This document shows positions 25,754 through 34,570 of a stretch of DNA of 64,000 nucleotides, one piece after another. The stretch lies in the NCBI RefSeq assembly GCF_002119525.1, contig NZ_CP017917.1, positions 806,001 through 870,000 on the forward strand, in the 5' to 3' direction. Position numbers and translations under genes: made by a program. Within the stretch, counting starts at the first letter, position 1. Every line of letters starts with the position of its first letter. The stretch comes from Vibrio syngnathi (GTDB taxonomy: Bacteria; Pseudomonadota; Gammaproteobacteria; Enterobacterales; Vibrionaceae). The notes under the pieces were generated by a model, which was not told where the DNA came from, searched no databases, and worked only from the letters and a program-made list of their open reading frames with translations.

Positions 25754-27652
25754 ATGAATCATAAACGCGTTAAGATGCGTGACCATAAAATCGAAGTAAA
25801 CCTATTCAAAAACCGTGTAATCGTCGCGTTTTGTGGGATATTGCTGTTCACTCTCGTCTTAGTTGGCAACTTGTACCGACTTCAAGTCGACAATTTTGAA
25901 AGCTATCAAACTCGTGCCGATGGCAACAGAATCAAAGTATTACCTATCGCCCCTACTCGCGGGCTAATTTACGATCGTAATGGTGTGTTGCTTGCCGAGA
26001 ACAAGCTTGTATTTAACCTGACGATGATTCCCGAACAAACAAATGATGTCGATGCAATGCTAACCAAGCTAGACAAATATATCCCGCGAGATGCTGAGCA
26101 AATTGCTCGTTTCAAAAAGCGTTATCACAACACTCGACGCTTCAAGTCTGTCACGATATTAGAGAACCTAAGCGAAGAAGAAATTGCTAAGTTCTCAGTG
26201 CACCAGTACCAGTTCCCCGGCTTAACGATTGATACCAGCTTGAAACGATTTTATCCAAATGGAGAGGTACTTACCCATGTCTTAGGGTATGTGGCACATA
26301 TCAATGATAGCGATCTTAAGAAGCTAGAAGAAAAAGGCATCGAAGCAAATTATCAAGCAACAACCATTATCGGTAAGCTCGGTGTCGAACGCTATTACGA
26401 AGACATTTTGCACGGCACCAAAGGCTATCAAGAAGTCGAAGTAAACAGCCGTGGGCGAGTCGTCCGCACCATTGAGTATGTAGCTCCGGTAGCAGGAAAA
26501 GACATCGTATTAAATATTGATCTCGAACTACAGAAATACGTATTCGACCAGCTTGATCACCGAACAGGCAGCGCGGTCGTTCTAGACCCGAAAGATAACA
26601 GTGTGCTTGCAATGGCATCAAGCCCCAGTTATGACCCGAACCTCTTTGTCGACGGTATTTCTAGCAAGAACTATCAACGTTTATTGAATGATCCTGCTCA
26701 CCCATTGGTAAACCGCACTACTCTCGGCGTTTATCCTCCTGCATCAACCGTGAAACCATTTATGGCAGTCGCTGGCTTGCAAGAGCATGTCATCTCTGAG
26801 GATACGATTCGTAATGACCACGGTTCATGGCAAATTCCCGGTTCCAAACGCAACTCTAAATCATGGCGAGACTGGAAACGCTGGGGTCACGGCCCTGTCG
26901 ACGTAACTCAAGCCATTGAAGAGTCGGTGGATTCATTCTTCTATCAAACCGCTTTTGATTTGGGTATTGACCGTATTTCAAGTTGGATGAATCGATTTGG
27001 TTTTGGTGAACCTACAGGCATCGATATCTATGAAGAGAGCACCGCCAACATGCCAACTCGAGAATGGAAAATGATGCGTTATCGTACCCCTTGGTATCAG
27101 GGGGACACCGTCCCTATTGGTATTGGCCAAGGTTATTGGACATCCACGCCAATGCAACTTGCCAAAGCAACCTCGGTACTAGTTAATCATGGGAAGGTAA
27201 TGCCACCTCATATCTTGAGAGCTACCTTAGATCACGGTGAAGATTTTGATACGCAAAAACTTGTTGAACCTGAGCCGATGCTGTCGATCACTGAAGTACC
27301 AGACGAGATATGGGATGTACCTATTAATGCGATGCGACTCGTAAACCACGGCAGTCGAGGTAGCGGCAGACGTGCATTTAAAGGAACTGACTACACTAGC
27401 GGTGGTAAATCGGGGACTGCCCAAGTATTTGATCTCGCTAAAGATCAGGTCTACAACTCCAAGAAACTGGCTCGGCATTTATTAGACCATGCGCTTTATA
27501 CGGCCTTCGCACCTTACGAACACCCTGAATATGTCGCGACTGTGGTCATCGAGCACGGTAATGGAGGTTCAAAAGTCGGAGCACCATATATCCGTAAAGT
27601 ACTCGACTATGCATTCGAACATAAGAGTGGCGAAAGCAAAGATCACTCATAG
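25754..27652 (+). CDS. mrdA: penicillin-binding protein 2 (transpeptidase), stand-alone copy
   Basis: A 632-residue class B PBP of the elongasome type. The cytoplasmic tail is short, with one membrane helix at ~27-46 (VIVAFCGILLFTLVLVGNLY). The dimerisation/pedestal region includes APTRGLIYDRNGVLLAEN. The transpeptidase domain has the nucleophile motif STVK (in YPPASTVKP), SVD and KSGTAQ, all intact. It cross-links peptidoglycan in the periplasm for rod-shape growth. The usual neighbours (rodA, rlpA, dacA, rlmH) are absent on both sides. It is probably a second PBP2 paralogue rather than the housekeeping copy, but that needs the rest of the genome. Confidence 0.9.
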   Translation: MNHKRVKMRDHKIEVNLFKNRVIVAFCGILLFTLVLVGNLYRLQVDNFESYQTRADGNRIKVLPIAPTRGLIYDRNGVLLAENKLVFNLTMIPEQTNDVDAMLTKLDKYIPRDAEQIARFKKRYHNTRRFKSVTILENLSEEEIAKFSVHQYQFPGLTIDTSLKRFYPNGEVLTHVLGYVAHINDSDLKKLEEKGIEANYQATTIIGKLGVERYYEDILHGTKGYQEVEVNSRGRVVRTIEYVAPVAGKDIVLNIDLELQKYVFDQLDHRTGSAVVLDPKDNSVLAMASSPSYDPNLFVDGISSKNYQRLLNDPAHPLVNRTTLGVYPPASTVKPFMAVAGLQEHVISEDTIRNDHGSWQIPGSKRNSKSWRDWKRWGHGPVDVTQAIEESVDSFFYQTAFDLGIDRISSWMNRFGFGEPTGIDIYEESTANMPTREWKMMRYRTPWYQGDTVPIGIGQGYWTSTPMQLAKATSVLVNHGKVMPPHILRATLDHGEDFDTQKLVEPEPMLSITEVPDEIWDVPINAMRLVNHGSRGSGRRAFKGTDYTSGGKSGTAQVFDLAKDQVYNSKKLARHLLDHALYTAFAPYEHPEYVATVVIEHGNGGSKVGAPYIRKVLDYAFEHKSGESKDHS

Positions 27653-27728
27653 CATAATAAATGAAGTAAGAACGACGCTTAACCTAGTTACAACGCATAG
27701 CCTAGAACAATACAAGCGTTAAGACGAC

Positions 27729-27766
27729 AAAGCCCCACTTGTGTCACTCACAACATGGGGCTTTTC
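27729..27766 (+). terminator. terminator of mrdA
   Basis: AAAGCCCCA pairs with TGGGGCTTT across a longer loop, followed by TTTTCAATTTT. It may also serve the convergent DnaJ-related gene. Confidence 0.8.
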
Positions 27767-27834
27767 AATTTTATATATAGGGCTTAAATTTCACTCTAAA
27801 GAGTCGATAAACAGCGCAGTAAGAGTTACGTCGA

Positions 27835-28491
27835 TCATGAACTTCGTAATACATGCCACGCTTCACAAAGCGTCTGGAATTTTGACGTATTGCCCTCGTC
27901 TCTATCGGGATGCCACCGCAACGCCAGCTGTCGCCAACGCTTTCTTATTTCCTTATGCGTTGCGTCTAAAGGGAGATCAAATAACTTCAATGCACGGTTT
28001 TTATCTAAATTGAGCGTATCGGCGCCAACAAACTTTCTGTACCGAGTCCAAAACTCATTCAGCAGCCTTTTGACTTCACCTTCATCCGCTTCATAGTTAG
28101 TCCAATTAGTGTAGTAGTCTCGAAGTGGATCTTGGTGATCAATACTGTGGCTATTTCCATGATAGCTTCCATTCATCAATTCAATATCCATTGCTTGAAC
28201 TTGAAGCCAACCATCAGGGTGTAACGTCTCTTGGAGCTGATATAGCGCATTCATAATGAGAAAGTTCTTTTTAAATAACTCCTTCTCGGGTACTGCATCT
28301 AATACTGGCATAAACCCAAGGTCGTTTAGATGAGCCGCCAGAGTGTGTACTTTCCATCCGCTTGGTTTTCGCTTAAGCACTTCCATAATGGGCCAAAGCA
28401 AAGGGTTCTCCATATGGCTATGAAAGCTTTCTCTCACACCTTGATTATTCGACATGGCTGACTCGTTTGAGGTAATTAGACTATTAGGCAT
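27835..28491 (-). CDS. DnaJ-related protein with C-terminal J domain
   Basis: About 218 residues from the chosen start. An N-terminal DnaJ-related domain (NPLLWPIMEVLKRKPSGWKV..., ALYQLQETLHPDGWLQVQAM) is followed by a J domain at the extreme C-terminus, with LALRWHPDRDEGN carrying the HPD motif that stimulates Hsp70 ATPase. The frame is open to 28644. Met codons at 28491, 28455 and 28413 are possible starts. 28491 has AGGG upstream, while the conserved domain itself begins near 28413. The client and the Hsp70 partner are unknown. It is convergent with mrdA. Confidence 0.82.
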   Translation of the reverse strand: MPNSLITSNESAMSNNQGVRESFHSHMENPLLWPIMEVLKRKPSGWKVHTLAAHLNDLGFMPVLDAVPEKELFKKNFLIMNALYQLQETLHPDGWLQVQAMDIELMNGSYHGNSHSIDHQDPLRDYYTNWTNYEADEGEVKRLLNEFWTRYRKFVGADTLNLDKNRALKLFDLPLDATHKEIRKRWRQLALRWHPDRDEGNTSKFQTLCEAWHVLRSS

Positions 28492-28670
28492 GATGAATTG
28501 CCCTAGGTCAGTAGGCTGACTTTCCTTAATTGAAAGCGATTTTCTATGATTTGTCGAGCTTAATGAAACGGCACATTCAATAGCTTGGCTCAAAAGCCCG
28601 TTACCCATCAAAATTACGCAGCGAAGGTGACCAGTGATTGACAATCATTGGTGTTGCTCTTTGGAAAATC

Positions 28671-28698
28671 AAAAAGGCCAGCAATTTTGCTGACCTTT
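28671..28698 (-). terminator. terminator of 2OG-Fe(II) oxygenase gene
   Basis: A 12-bp stem with one G-U pair (AAAGGTCAGCAA / TTGCTGGCCTTT on the minus strand) has a short AA loop and continues into TTTTT. Confidence 0.88.
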
Positions 28699-28735
28699 GA
28701 TATCTTTACCAATTTTAGAGCAAGACACTAGTTAA

Positions 28736-29575
28736 TTAGATAACACCAAGCTCTCTTAAACGTTCCATTAGGTATTCATTTGCTGTGTACTTCTCAGACA
28801 GTACAACTTCCGGTTTTGGGTGTAGGAATAGCGGTAAAGAGATGCGAGATTTATCTTGGCGTTCACCTGATGGGTTGATTACACGGTGGGTTGTCGATGG
28901 AAAGTAACCACCTGATGCTTCTTGAAGCATATCACCAATGTTTATGATCATGTTACCGAAGTCACATGGAACATCTAGCCACTCGTCATTCTGAGCTTTA
29001 ACTTGAAGGCCCGGCTCGTTTGCTGCAGGAAGAACAGTCAGTAAGTTGATGTCTTCGTGTGCTGCTGCACGGATAGCGCCAGGTTCTTCGTCGCCTTGCA
29101 TTGGTGGGTAGTGAAGAACGCGAAGCAGTGTTTGTTCGCTGCCGTTGATCATTTCAGATAACGCGATGGAGAACTTCTCTTGTACTTCTTTAGGAGCATG
29201 AGCTTCAACCCAACCTAGAAGCTCTTGAGCAAAAGCATTCGCACGTTGGTAGTAATCTAGAATCTGTTCTTTCAACTGCTCAGGAATTTGGCCCCAAGGG
29301 TATACGTGGAAGTACTCTTTGATGTCTTTTACAGTGTGGCCCTTGGCAACTTCAGACACTGAAGGTGGAAAATATCCATCTTGTGTTTCAACATTAAAGT
29401 GGAAGTTCTCTTTCTCTTCAGAAATAAAGAATTGGTACCAGTTTTCGTAAATTGACTCAACAAGCTCTTTCGGAATTGGGTGGTTCTTAAGAACACCAAA
29501 CCCTGTTTCACGTAAAGAGCGAACAAATTGTTCTGCTGCGTCGTCAGCAAGGTAATCGACAGTTTCCAGTTTCAT
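28736..29575 (-). CDS. isopenicillin-N-synthase-like 2-oxoglutarate/Fe(II) oxygenase
   Basis: A 279-residue cytoplasmic non-haem iron oxygenase. The N-terminal DIOX_N region (residues ~1-110; FVRSLRETGFGVLKNHPI) precedes the double-stranded beta-helix core. The iron ligands are His and Asp of AAHEDINLL (~170) and the distal His of TTHRVINP (~230). The 2-oxoglutarate-binding RxS is SRISLP. All metal residues are intact. It is a single gene with its own terminator. The substrate cannot be read from the sequence; relatives include plant-like hydroxylases and bacterial amino-acid oxidases. Confidence 0.9.
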   Translation of the reverse strand: MKLETVDYLADDAAEQFVRSLRETGFGVLKNHPIPKELVESIYENWYQFFISEEKENFHFNVETQDGYFPPSVSEVAKGHTVKDIKEYFHVYPWGQIPEQLKEQILDYYQRANAFAQELLGWVEAHAPKEVQEKFSIALSEMINGSEQTLLRVLHYPPMQGDEEPGAIRAAAHEDINLLTVLPAANEPGLQVKAQNDEWLDVPCDFGNMIINIGDMLQEASGGYFPSTTHRVINPSGERQDKSRISLPLFLHPKPEVVLSEKYTANEYLMERLRELGVI

Positions 29576-29768
29576 GACTTTCTTTCTTGTTATGTAGTTA
29601 TAGAGCGATTTTAAGGATCGCTTTGTTGTAAATCAAACTTTTGTGAAACTCTAGCAACCGTTTGTCTAGATACTGGGCGATAGCACCAGTTTTCAACAAT
29701 TCTGGTGATTAAACCACAATTGAACACTGTTCATTATTATGTAACTATACATAAAACTTATACAGGAT

Positions 29769-30383
29769 ATGATGATGACAATTACGCCACTTGCTCAAAA
29801 TAGACCTCTACTCTCATTAACTGCTGTCTATCTTGTTATCTTTCTCTTTTCAGCGTTTGCGCCATCTTCAAGAGCCGTTTGGATCGCTGAGATCGTCCCT
29901 GCTCTCGGTATTCTTATCGGGATATGGTGGTTATCCACCAAGCTCACCTTTTCTAAGACCGCTTATGTTCTGATGTTTATCTGGTTAATTCTGCATACGA
30001 TCGGCGCAAAATACACCTTTGCAGAGGTACCTTTTGATTGGTTCAATAACCTGATTGGCTCTGAGCGCAATAACTTTGACCGAGTAGCCCATTTCTCTAT
30101 TGGTCTTTATGCCTATCCACTCGCAGAGTATTTGATTCGTAAGAAATTGGCTCAGCCGATACTAGCCTGTTTCTTTGCGCTATTTGCAATCATGAGTGTA
30201 GCCGCTGGCTACGAGATTATAGAGTGGTGGTACGCGGAGATTGCAGGTGGTGATGAAGGTATCGCGTTCCTTGGCTCACAAGGTGATATTTGGGATGCAC
30301 AGAAAGACATGCTGTGTGATACAACGGGTGCAATCGTCTCACTATTCCTTCTTAAACTTCAAGGGCGAGTTAGAGCTCAGTAG
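29769..30383 (+). CDS. DUF2238 (YjdF-type) inner-membrane protein
   Basis: A 204-residue integral membrane protein with about five to six helices: LSLTAVYLVIFLFSAFAPS, IAEIVPALGILIGIWWL, AYVLMFIWLILHTIGA and two more. The family motif YTFAEVPFDWFNNLIGSERNNFDRVAHFSIG is present, as is the acidic loop GDEGIAFLGSQGDIWDAQKDMLCDTTGA, which includes the conserved DxxKDM segment. Length matches the family. Function of the family is unknown. A double ATG starts the gene after ACAGGAT. Confidence 0.88.
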   Translation: MMMTITPLAQNRPLLSLTAVYLVIFLFSAFAPSSRAVWIAEIVPALGILIGIWWLSTKLTFSKTAYVLMFIWLILHTIGAKYTFAEVPFDWFNNLIGSERNNFDRVAHFSIGLYAYPLAEYLIRKKLAQPILACFFALFAIMSVAAGYEIIEWWYAEIAGGDEGIAFLGSQGDIWDAQKDMLCDTTGAIVSLFLLKLQGRVRAQ

Positions 30384-30428
30384 TTCGTAGATAGCCCGCT
30401 CACTTCTTGCTTATAAGTTACGATTTAA

Positions 30429-30456
30429 ATGCCACACGCAAACTGTGCTGTGGCAT
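30429..30456. terminator. weak hairpin between convergent genes
   Basis: ATGCCACA pairs with TGTGGCAT around a 12-nt loop. The following TATTTAGTT is a poor T-run, so terminator function is only likely, not clear. Confidence 0.45.
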
Positions 30457-30514
30457 ATTTAGTTCCAATATTGCTTGCTCGTTTTGTAATGACTACTTGT
30501 TTCATCGTGACGGG

Positions 30515-31702
30515 TTATTTCATCGTCACCTTGCCACCCACAAACTTGTAGGCTGGCGTACCTCTGACTAAGGTATCTCGCGCAAATTCAATCCCGCATT
30601 CCGGGCACACACATGGCTCTTTCGTGAAATCTTCAACAATACGTTCCTTAAAACACTTTACGAGTGCACCTTTGCCACCTTTCCGATACTTAAAAAGTTG
30701 CGTTTTGCATTTGGCACAGAAAATCTGAACCGTTTTGGTCGGTTGTTTCTTGTTTGGTTTAGCCATAGAAGTTAATGATTGAACTCTTTCTTTCTTAAGT
30801 TTAGGTGCGACAAGAACCAAGCTTATCCCGAGTAAAATAACGGTCGATGAGATAACAAATTGCATGGTGACCGGCTCGGAGAGTAACAAGACGCCACCGA
30901 GTGTCGCGATAACCGGCACAGAAAGCTGTGCAATGGATGCGACCACTGTATTCAGCTTTTTCACCACGTAATACCACAAACTATAACCCACACCAGAAGC
31001 CACCGAGCCCGATATAACCGCGTAAATCAAACCTTGCTCAGTGATAGAGACTTGAGGCATTGCATTTGGTATTACAGTTAGAACGCTTATACCCGCAAGG
31101 ATAACTAGTGAGCTGAATCCAAAGTTAGCAGTGGTCGACTGGAGGGCGTTTGACGATTTTTTTCCTGCCAATGTGTAAATGCCCCACCCAACTCCGGCCA
31201 AAGACATCAAGATGATAGAAACTAAGTCTGGTGCCCGTGTCGAATTAGTTGGCATTAATAAATAAACAAGCCCTGCTACAGAGAGCAAACATCCGCTCCA
31301 CTCAATTAGTGACATTCTGTTTCCAGAGAACAAGTGGGCGGCAATCATCGTAAATTGAACGGCGACAAACAACACCAGAGCACCAAGACCTGCGCCAAGC
31401 TTTAAGTAAGCGAATGAGAAGCCGAACATATACACGATCAGTGACAACATCGAAGTTAACTCAAACTGAGACTTAAGCTTTTCCGTTACCGATGTGTCGT
31501 TGTCAGCTGAATCGCGTTTAGGGCAAGATTTAGCCTGGGAAAATAAAGCTAATAAAATCAACAGTGTAAGCGTACCAGACAATATCCGAATGATCGAAAA
31601 ACTCAAAGGATCAATGGTTTGATCCATCAAAGCCCAACGACACAAGACTGAATTAGCAGCAAACGCCACCAGCGTTATAAATGTGATCATCACAGTTTGC
31701 AT
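30515..31702 (-). CDS. EamA/DMT-family transporter fused to a zinc-ribbon domain
   Basis: A 395-residue protein. Residues ~1-300 form a ten-helix drug/metabolite transporter with two EamA repeats. Residues ~313-395 are a soluble zinc-ribbon-like domain with four Cys in two pairs, CAKC and CPEC, separated by a basic segment (KYRKGGKGALVKC) and followed by FARDTLVRGTPAYKFVGGK. The join begins at an internal Met (MAKPNKKQ), where a separate small protein could have started. No ribosome-binding site lies there, so I read it as a true fusion. It follows the SgrR-like gene by 49 bp and is probably its operon partner. The transported compound is unknown. Confidence 0.85.
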   Translation of the reverse strand: MQTVMITFITLVAFAANSVLCRWALMDQTIDPLSFSIIRILSGTLTLLILLALFSQAKSCPKRDSADNDTSVTEKLKSQFELTSMLSLIVYMFGFSFAYLKLGAGLGALVLFVAVQFTMIAAHLFSGNRMSLIEWSGCLLSVAGLVYLLMPTNSTRAPDLVSIILMSLAGVGWGIYTLAGKKSSNALQSTTANFGFSSLVILAGISVLTVIPNAMPQVSITEQGLIYAVISGSVASGVGYSLWYYVVKKLNTVVASIAQLSVPVIATLGGVLLLSEPVTMQFVISSTVILLGISLVLVAPKLKKERVQSLTSMAKPNKKQPTKTVQIFCAKCKTQLFKYRKGGKGALVKCFKERIVEDFTKEPCVCPECGIEFARDTLVRGTPAYKFVGGKVTMK

Positions 31703-31751
31703 CGCGTTGTCCTAATTGAGTTGTTTGATCGTAATTGAGTGTTCTTGGATT

Positions 31752-33443
31752 TCAATCAACGTCCGGTTTTACCCAAACTTGGCTAAAATCGAACCAACCC
31801 AGTGCATTACACTTGGCGTTCTGCAGAGTACCGCATTGATCTTTGTTTACGCCTAGCCAACAGTGGAACATCGGAATTAATTGATTGCTTTGTACCAGTT
31901 GTTTACCTAACTGTCGTGCGGGGAATTGCTCAAACTCGCCCGATCGCCAACGATCAATCATGTGACACCATTGATCGAAGTCTTCTGCCGGGCTAGATTC
32001 ATCGAGAAAGCTGTAATCCATCAACCAGCCCGCTAACGCGTCATCTCTATTGTTGGCGATACCCATCGGGTTGATCCAAATATCGACATTATCGGCATGT
32101 GGAGGATCGGTTTCGTAACCATAAAGTTCAACATCGACTTCATATTGCTTCAACACAGTGACAATAGCCTTCGCAAGTGTTGGAAACATTGGGTGTTGGC
32201 ATTGGTAAGCCAGTCTAATGGTTGGTTTCGCATTGGCTGGTGGACAAACTGGCGTGTTCAACTTTATGTCATACCAACCGGGCTTTATCCCATAAGCGTG
32301 TAACACTCCCAAATCGATAACAGTTTCTTTCGGAATGTGTACAAACAGATCGGCCGCATTCAAAGTATTAGATAAGAATTGCGCCCATGCAGGATCTTGT
32401 GCGATGCCCTTTTTTCGATTCAACAGTAAATAGGTACAGCCAGGGTCAAGTTCGACTTCGTCGCTATCACCACGGTCAGCCATTACAGGCTTAGAAAGAC
32501 TTGGGTAAACCATTGAAGAGTACGCCTCATCAACGACCCAAACCTCAACACGATCAATCAATGGCCTAAAACCAAAATATCCGTTGAAAGCCGTCAATAC
32601 GAGTTGCTTATCATCGTTCTTTTCAATGCGATACGGGCCTGTACCAATCGGTCGAATATCGTAGTCTTCACCACGTAAAATCATCGGTAAGGTAACTTTA
32701 GCAACCGATTCAGTTAGCGCGAGCGGGAAGTGTTTATCTGGGCGTGTTAAAAAGACATCAACCACGCAGTTTGCTGGAGAAGAGACGTCTTTTATGTGTG
32801 AGAACATATTGAGAGGTTCGAGCGCTAGCAGCGTATCCACAACATGATTGGTTAATAGAGGCTCGCCGTTATGAAAACGGACTCCAGGTCTCAAAAAGAA
32901 TCGCCATTGATAATCGCTAATTTTTTGCCATGAATGAGCAAGATCGGGCTGTAATTGATCGTTCTCATCCAAATGCGTTAACCCACTGAATACCTGACAG
33001 GTAATATGCTGTTCAGAGCGACGCATCGATTTAGTCGGGTTAAGCATAGATAGCGGTCGATAATAAGGTAAACGAATAACCTGCTCACCTTCTTGATACT
33101 GCACACCCAAGTAATTTTGAATAACCTGAGTCAACTTGGCTGCATTGTGATCAAGCACTGACAGCGCTTGTCCAATTTTACCTTCTTGTAAGTAGCGTCT
33201 TGCTAAGTTTTCACTGACATCGCAACGATTCTGCTTAAAAATAAGTTGAGATAACTTGCCTCGCCCAGCCGCAGGTAACCACTCAACCCATCCCTCTTCT
33301 TCAAGCTTATTGAGTACCATCCGGGCATTACGACGGGTACAACAAAGCACATCCGTGATGTCGTCGAGCTGAACATCAGAATCTTTACCATCGAAGTATT
33401 CAAACAGGGTTTCAAATTGAACGCGAAGTCTTGGGCTGCTCAT
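31752..33443 (-). CDS. SgrR-family transcriptional regulator
   Basis: A 563-residue regulator built like E. coli SgrR. An N-terminal winged-helix domain (~1-110; DDITDVLCCTRRNARMVLNKLEEEGWVEW) is fused to a solute-binding-protein domain of the SBP5 type (~165-560; PYYRPLSMLNPTK, DLAHSWQKISDYQWRFFLRPGVRFHNGEPL, RPIGTGPYRIEKN). SgrR senses sugar-phosphate stress and activates sgrS and the efflux gene setA. By analogy this one may control the downstream transporter gene, 49 bp away. I see no SgrS-like RNA beside it, so a sugar-phosphate signal is only a family inference. Confidence 0.88.
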   Translation of the reverse strand: MSSPRLRVQFETLFEYFDGKDSDVQLDDITDVLCCTRRNARMVLNKLEEEGWVEWLPAAGRGKLSQLIFKQNRCDVSENLARRYLQEGKIGQALSVLDHNAAKLTQVIQNYLGVQYQEGEQVIRLPYYRPLSMLNPTKSMRRSEQHITCQVFSGLTHLDENDQLQPDLAHSWQKISDYQWRFFLRPGVRFHNGEPLLTNHVVDTLLALEPLNMFSHIKDVSSPANCVVDVFLTRPDKHFPLALTESVAKVTLPMILRGEDYDIRPIGTGPYRIEKNDDKQLVLTAFNGYFGFRPLIDRVEVWVVDEAYSSMVYPSLSKPVMADRGDSDEVELDPGCTYLLLNRKKGIAQDPAWAQFLSNTLNAADLFVHIPKETVIDLGVLHAYGIKPGWYDIKLNTPVCPPANAKPTIRLAYQCQHPMFPTLAKAIVTVLKQYEVDVELYGYETDPPHADNVDIWINPMGIANNRDDALAGWLMDYSFLDESSPAEDFDQWCHMIDRWRSGEFEQFPARQLGKQLVQSNQLIPMFHCWLGVNKDQCGTLQNAKCNALGWFDFSQVWVKPDVD

Positions 33444-33597
33444 AAAGAGGAAAACTTATTCAAAGGACATTGAATTCAGTTTCCCTATTTTAAGACTTAA
33501 AATCAATCTTACTGATGTGATTTTCTTGCGAATTATTGGGTATGGCGTCCTAGGATGTGATTCAAACAGAAGGCCTAAGTACTTTTGCAGTATACGA

Positions 33598-33831
33598 TTA
33601 CATCACATCGCAGCCGATTTCATTGGCAATATCTCGAAGCTGCTGTTCGTTGTCTAATTTTATCGACCACTTGCATTCAGAACCATTCGCTGAAATAACA
33701 TTTGCCCCTTTTCCTATTAGTTGGATTGCATCAACTTGAGCTTGTAGCGTTACTCTGTGCTCACCATCCAAACGAACAACCAGCTCATGTGCGGTTGCGA
33801 TGACTTTTCCACTTTTAAACGTTATGACCAT
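33598..33831 (-). CDS. small conserved hypothetical protein (possibly DUF3389)
   Basis: A 77-residue soluble protein starting with MVITFKSGKVIATAHELVVRL. It has mixed beta-strand character and no signal peptide. I believe it belongs to the Vibrio DUF3389 family, from memory. Both neighbouring genes on the same strand are at least 70 bp away, so it is probably transcribed alone. Function is unknown. Confidence 0.7.
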   Translation of the reverse strand: MVITFKSGKVIATAHELVVRLDGEHRVTLQAQVDAIQLIGKGANVISANGSECKWSIKLDNEQQLRDIANEIGCDVM

Positions 33832-33902
33832 GGATTTCTCGGACTATTTTTAAATACAGATTACTTCTTATAAATACACACAGCTAACTAATGCTTAACC
33901 TA

Positions 33903-34328
33903 TTATCGCTTATGTTTCTTCACGGCAATAGTTAAACGGCTGGTACAGACTAAGCGTTGACGCTCATCAGTAATGTTTATCTGCCATACTTGGGTAGAGA
34001 CACCCAAGTGAATAGGCTCAGCAGTACCAATAACATAACCTTCGCGCATGGATCTAACGTGGTTTGCGTTGATATCTAGCCCAACGCAATAGTAGCCTTC
34101 TGGAACGCAGAAGTTAGCGGCCAGTGAACCCAGAGTTTCGGCTAACACGACCGATGCGCCGCCATGGAGCATACCCAAAGGCTGGTGGGTAAAATGACAA
34201 ACCGGCATGGTTGCCACCAAGGAGTTGTCGTTTACCTCGGTGTAAACAATGTTGAGATGTTCAATTAAGGTATTTTTTGAGGTCGCGTTGAAGATGTCTA
34301 GGTCAACGGGCTTTTTCCAAATACTCAT
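33903..34328 (-). CDS. menI: hotdog-fold acyl-CoA thioesterase, YdiI/MenI type
   Basis: A 141-residue hotdog thioesterase. It closely follows the YdiI pattern: GMLHGGASVVLAETLGSLAAN with the catalytic Glu, CVGLDINANHVRSMREGYV, HLGVSTQVWQINITDE and CTSRLTIAV. YdiI/MenI hydrolyses 1,4-dihydroxy-2-naphthoyl-CoA in menaquinone synthesis and also other aryl/acyl-CoAs. No men genes are nearby, so the physiological substrate is inferred only from similarity. Gene alone, no clear terminator. Confidence 0.82.
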   Translation of the reverse strand: MSIWKKPVDLDIFNATSKNTLIEHLNIVYTEVNDNSLVATMPVCHFTHQPLGMLHGGASVVLAETLGSLAANFCVPEGYYCVGLDINANHVRSMREGYVIGTAEPIHLGVSTQVWQINITDERQRLVCTSRLTIAVKKHKR

Positions 34329-34570
34329 GTAGGTTCCTTAATTATTGTCTTTGTTATCGCGTGTGCAGTTTTATTATCGCTAATAGCTTTTATCCGCTCT
34401 AAGGCAGTCTTTAGTAGAGCTGATAGCTTTATCATCGTTAACAGGTTGATAAAACCAATAACGTTAGCATTACTGCTGGGATTATTACCGAAATAGTTAT
34501 CTTACTGCGACTAGCTATTAAACAAGTTGATGTTAACATGCATAAAAACCGAATACACAGAGGATATTGT

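Noticed and set aside
33444-33597. SgrS-like small RNA beside the SgrR-like gene
   Set aside because: No terminator-like hairpin or T-run in this 154-bp gap, so nothing supports an RNA gene.
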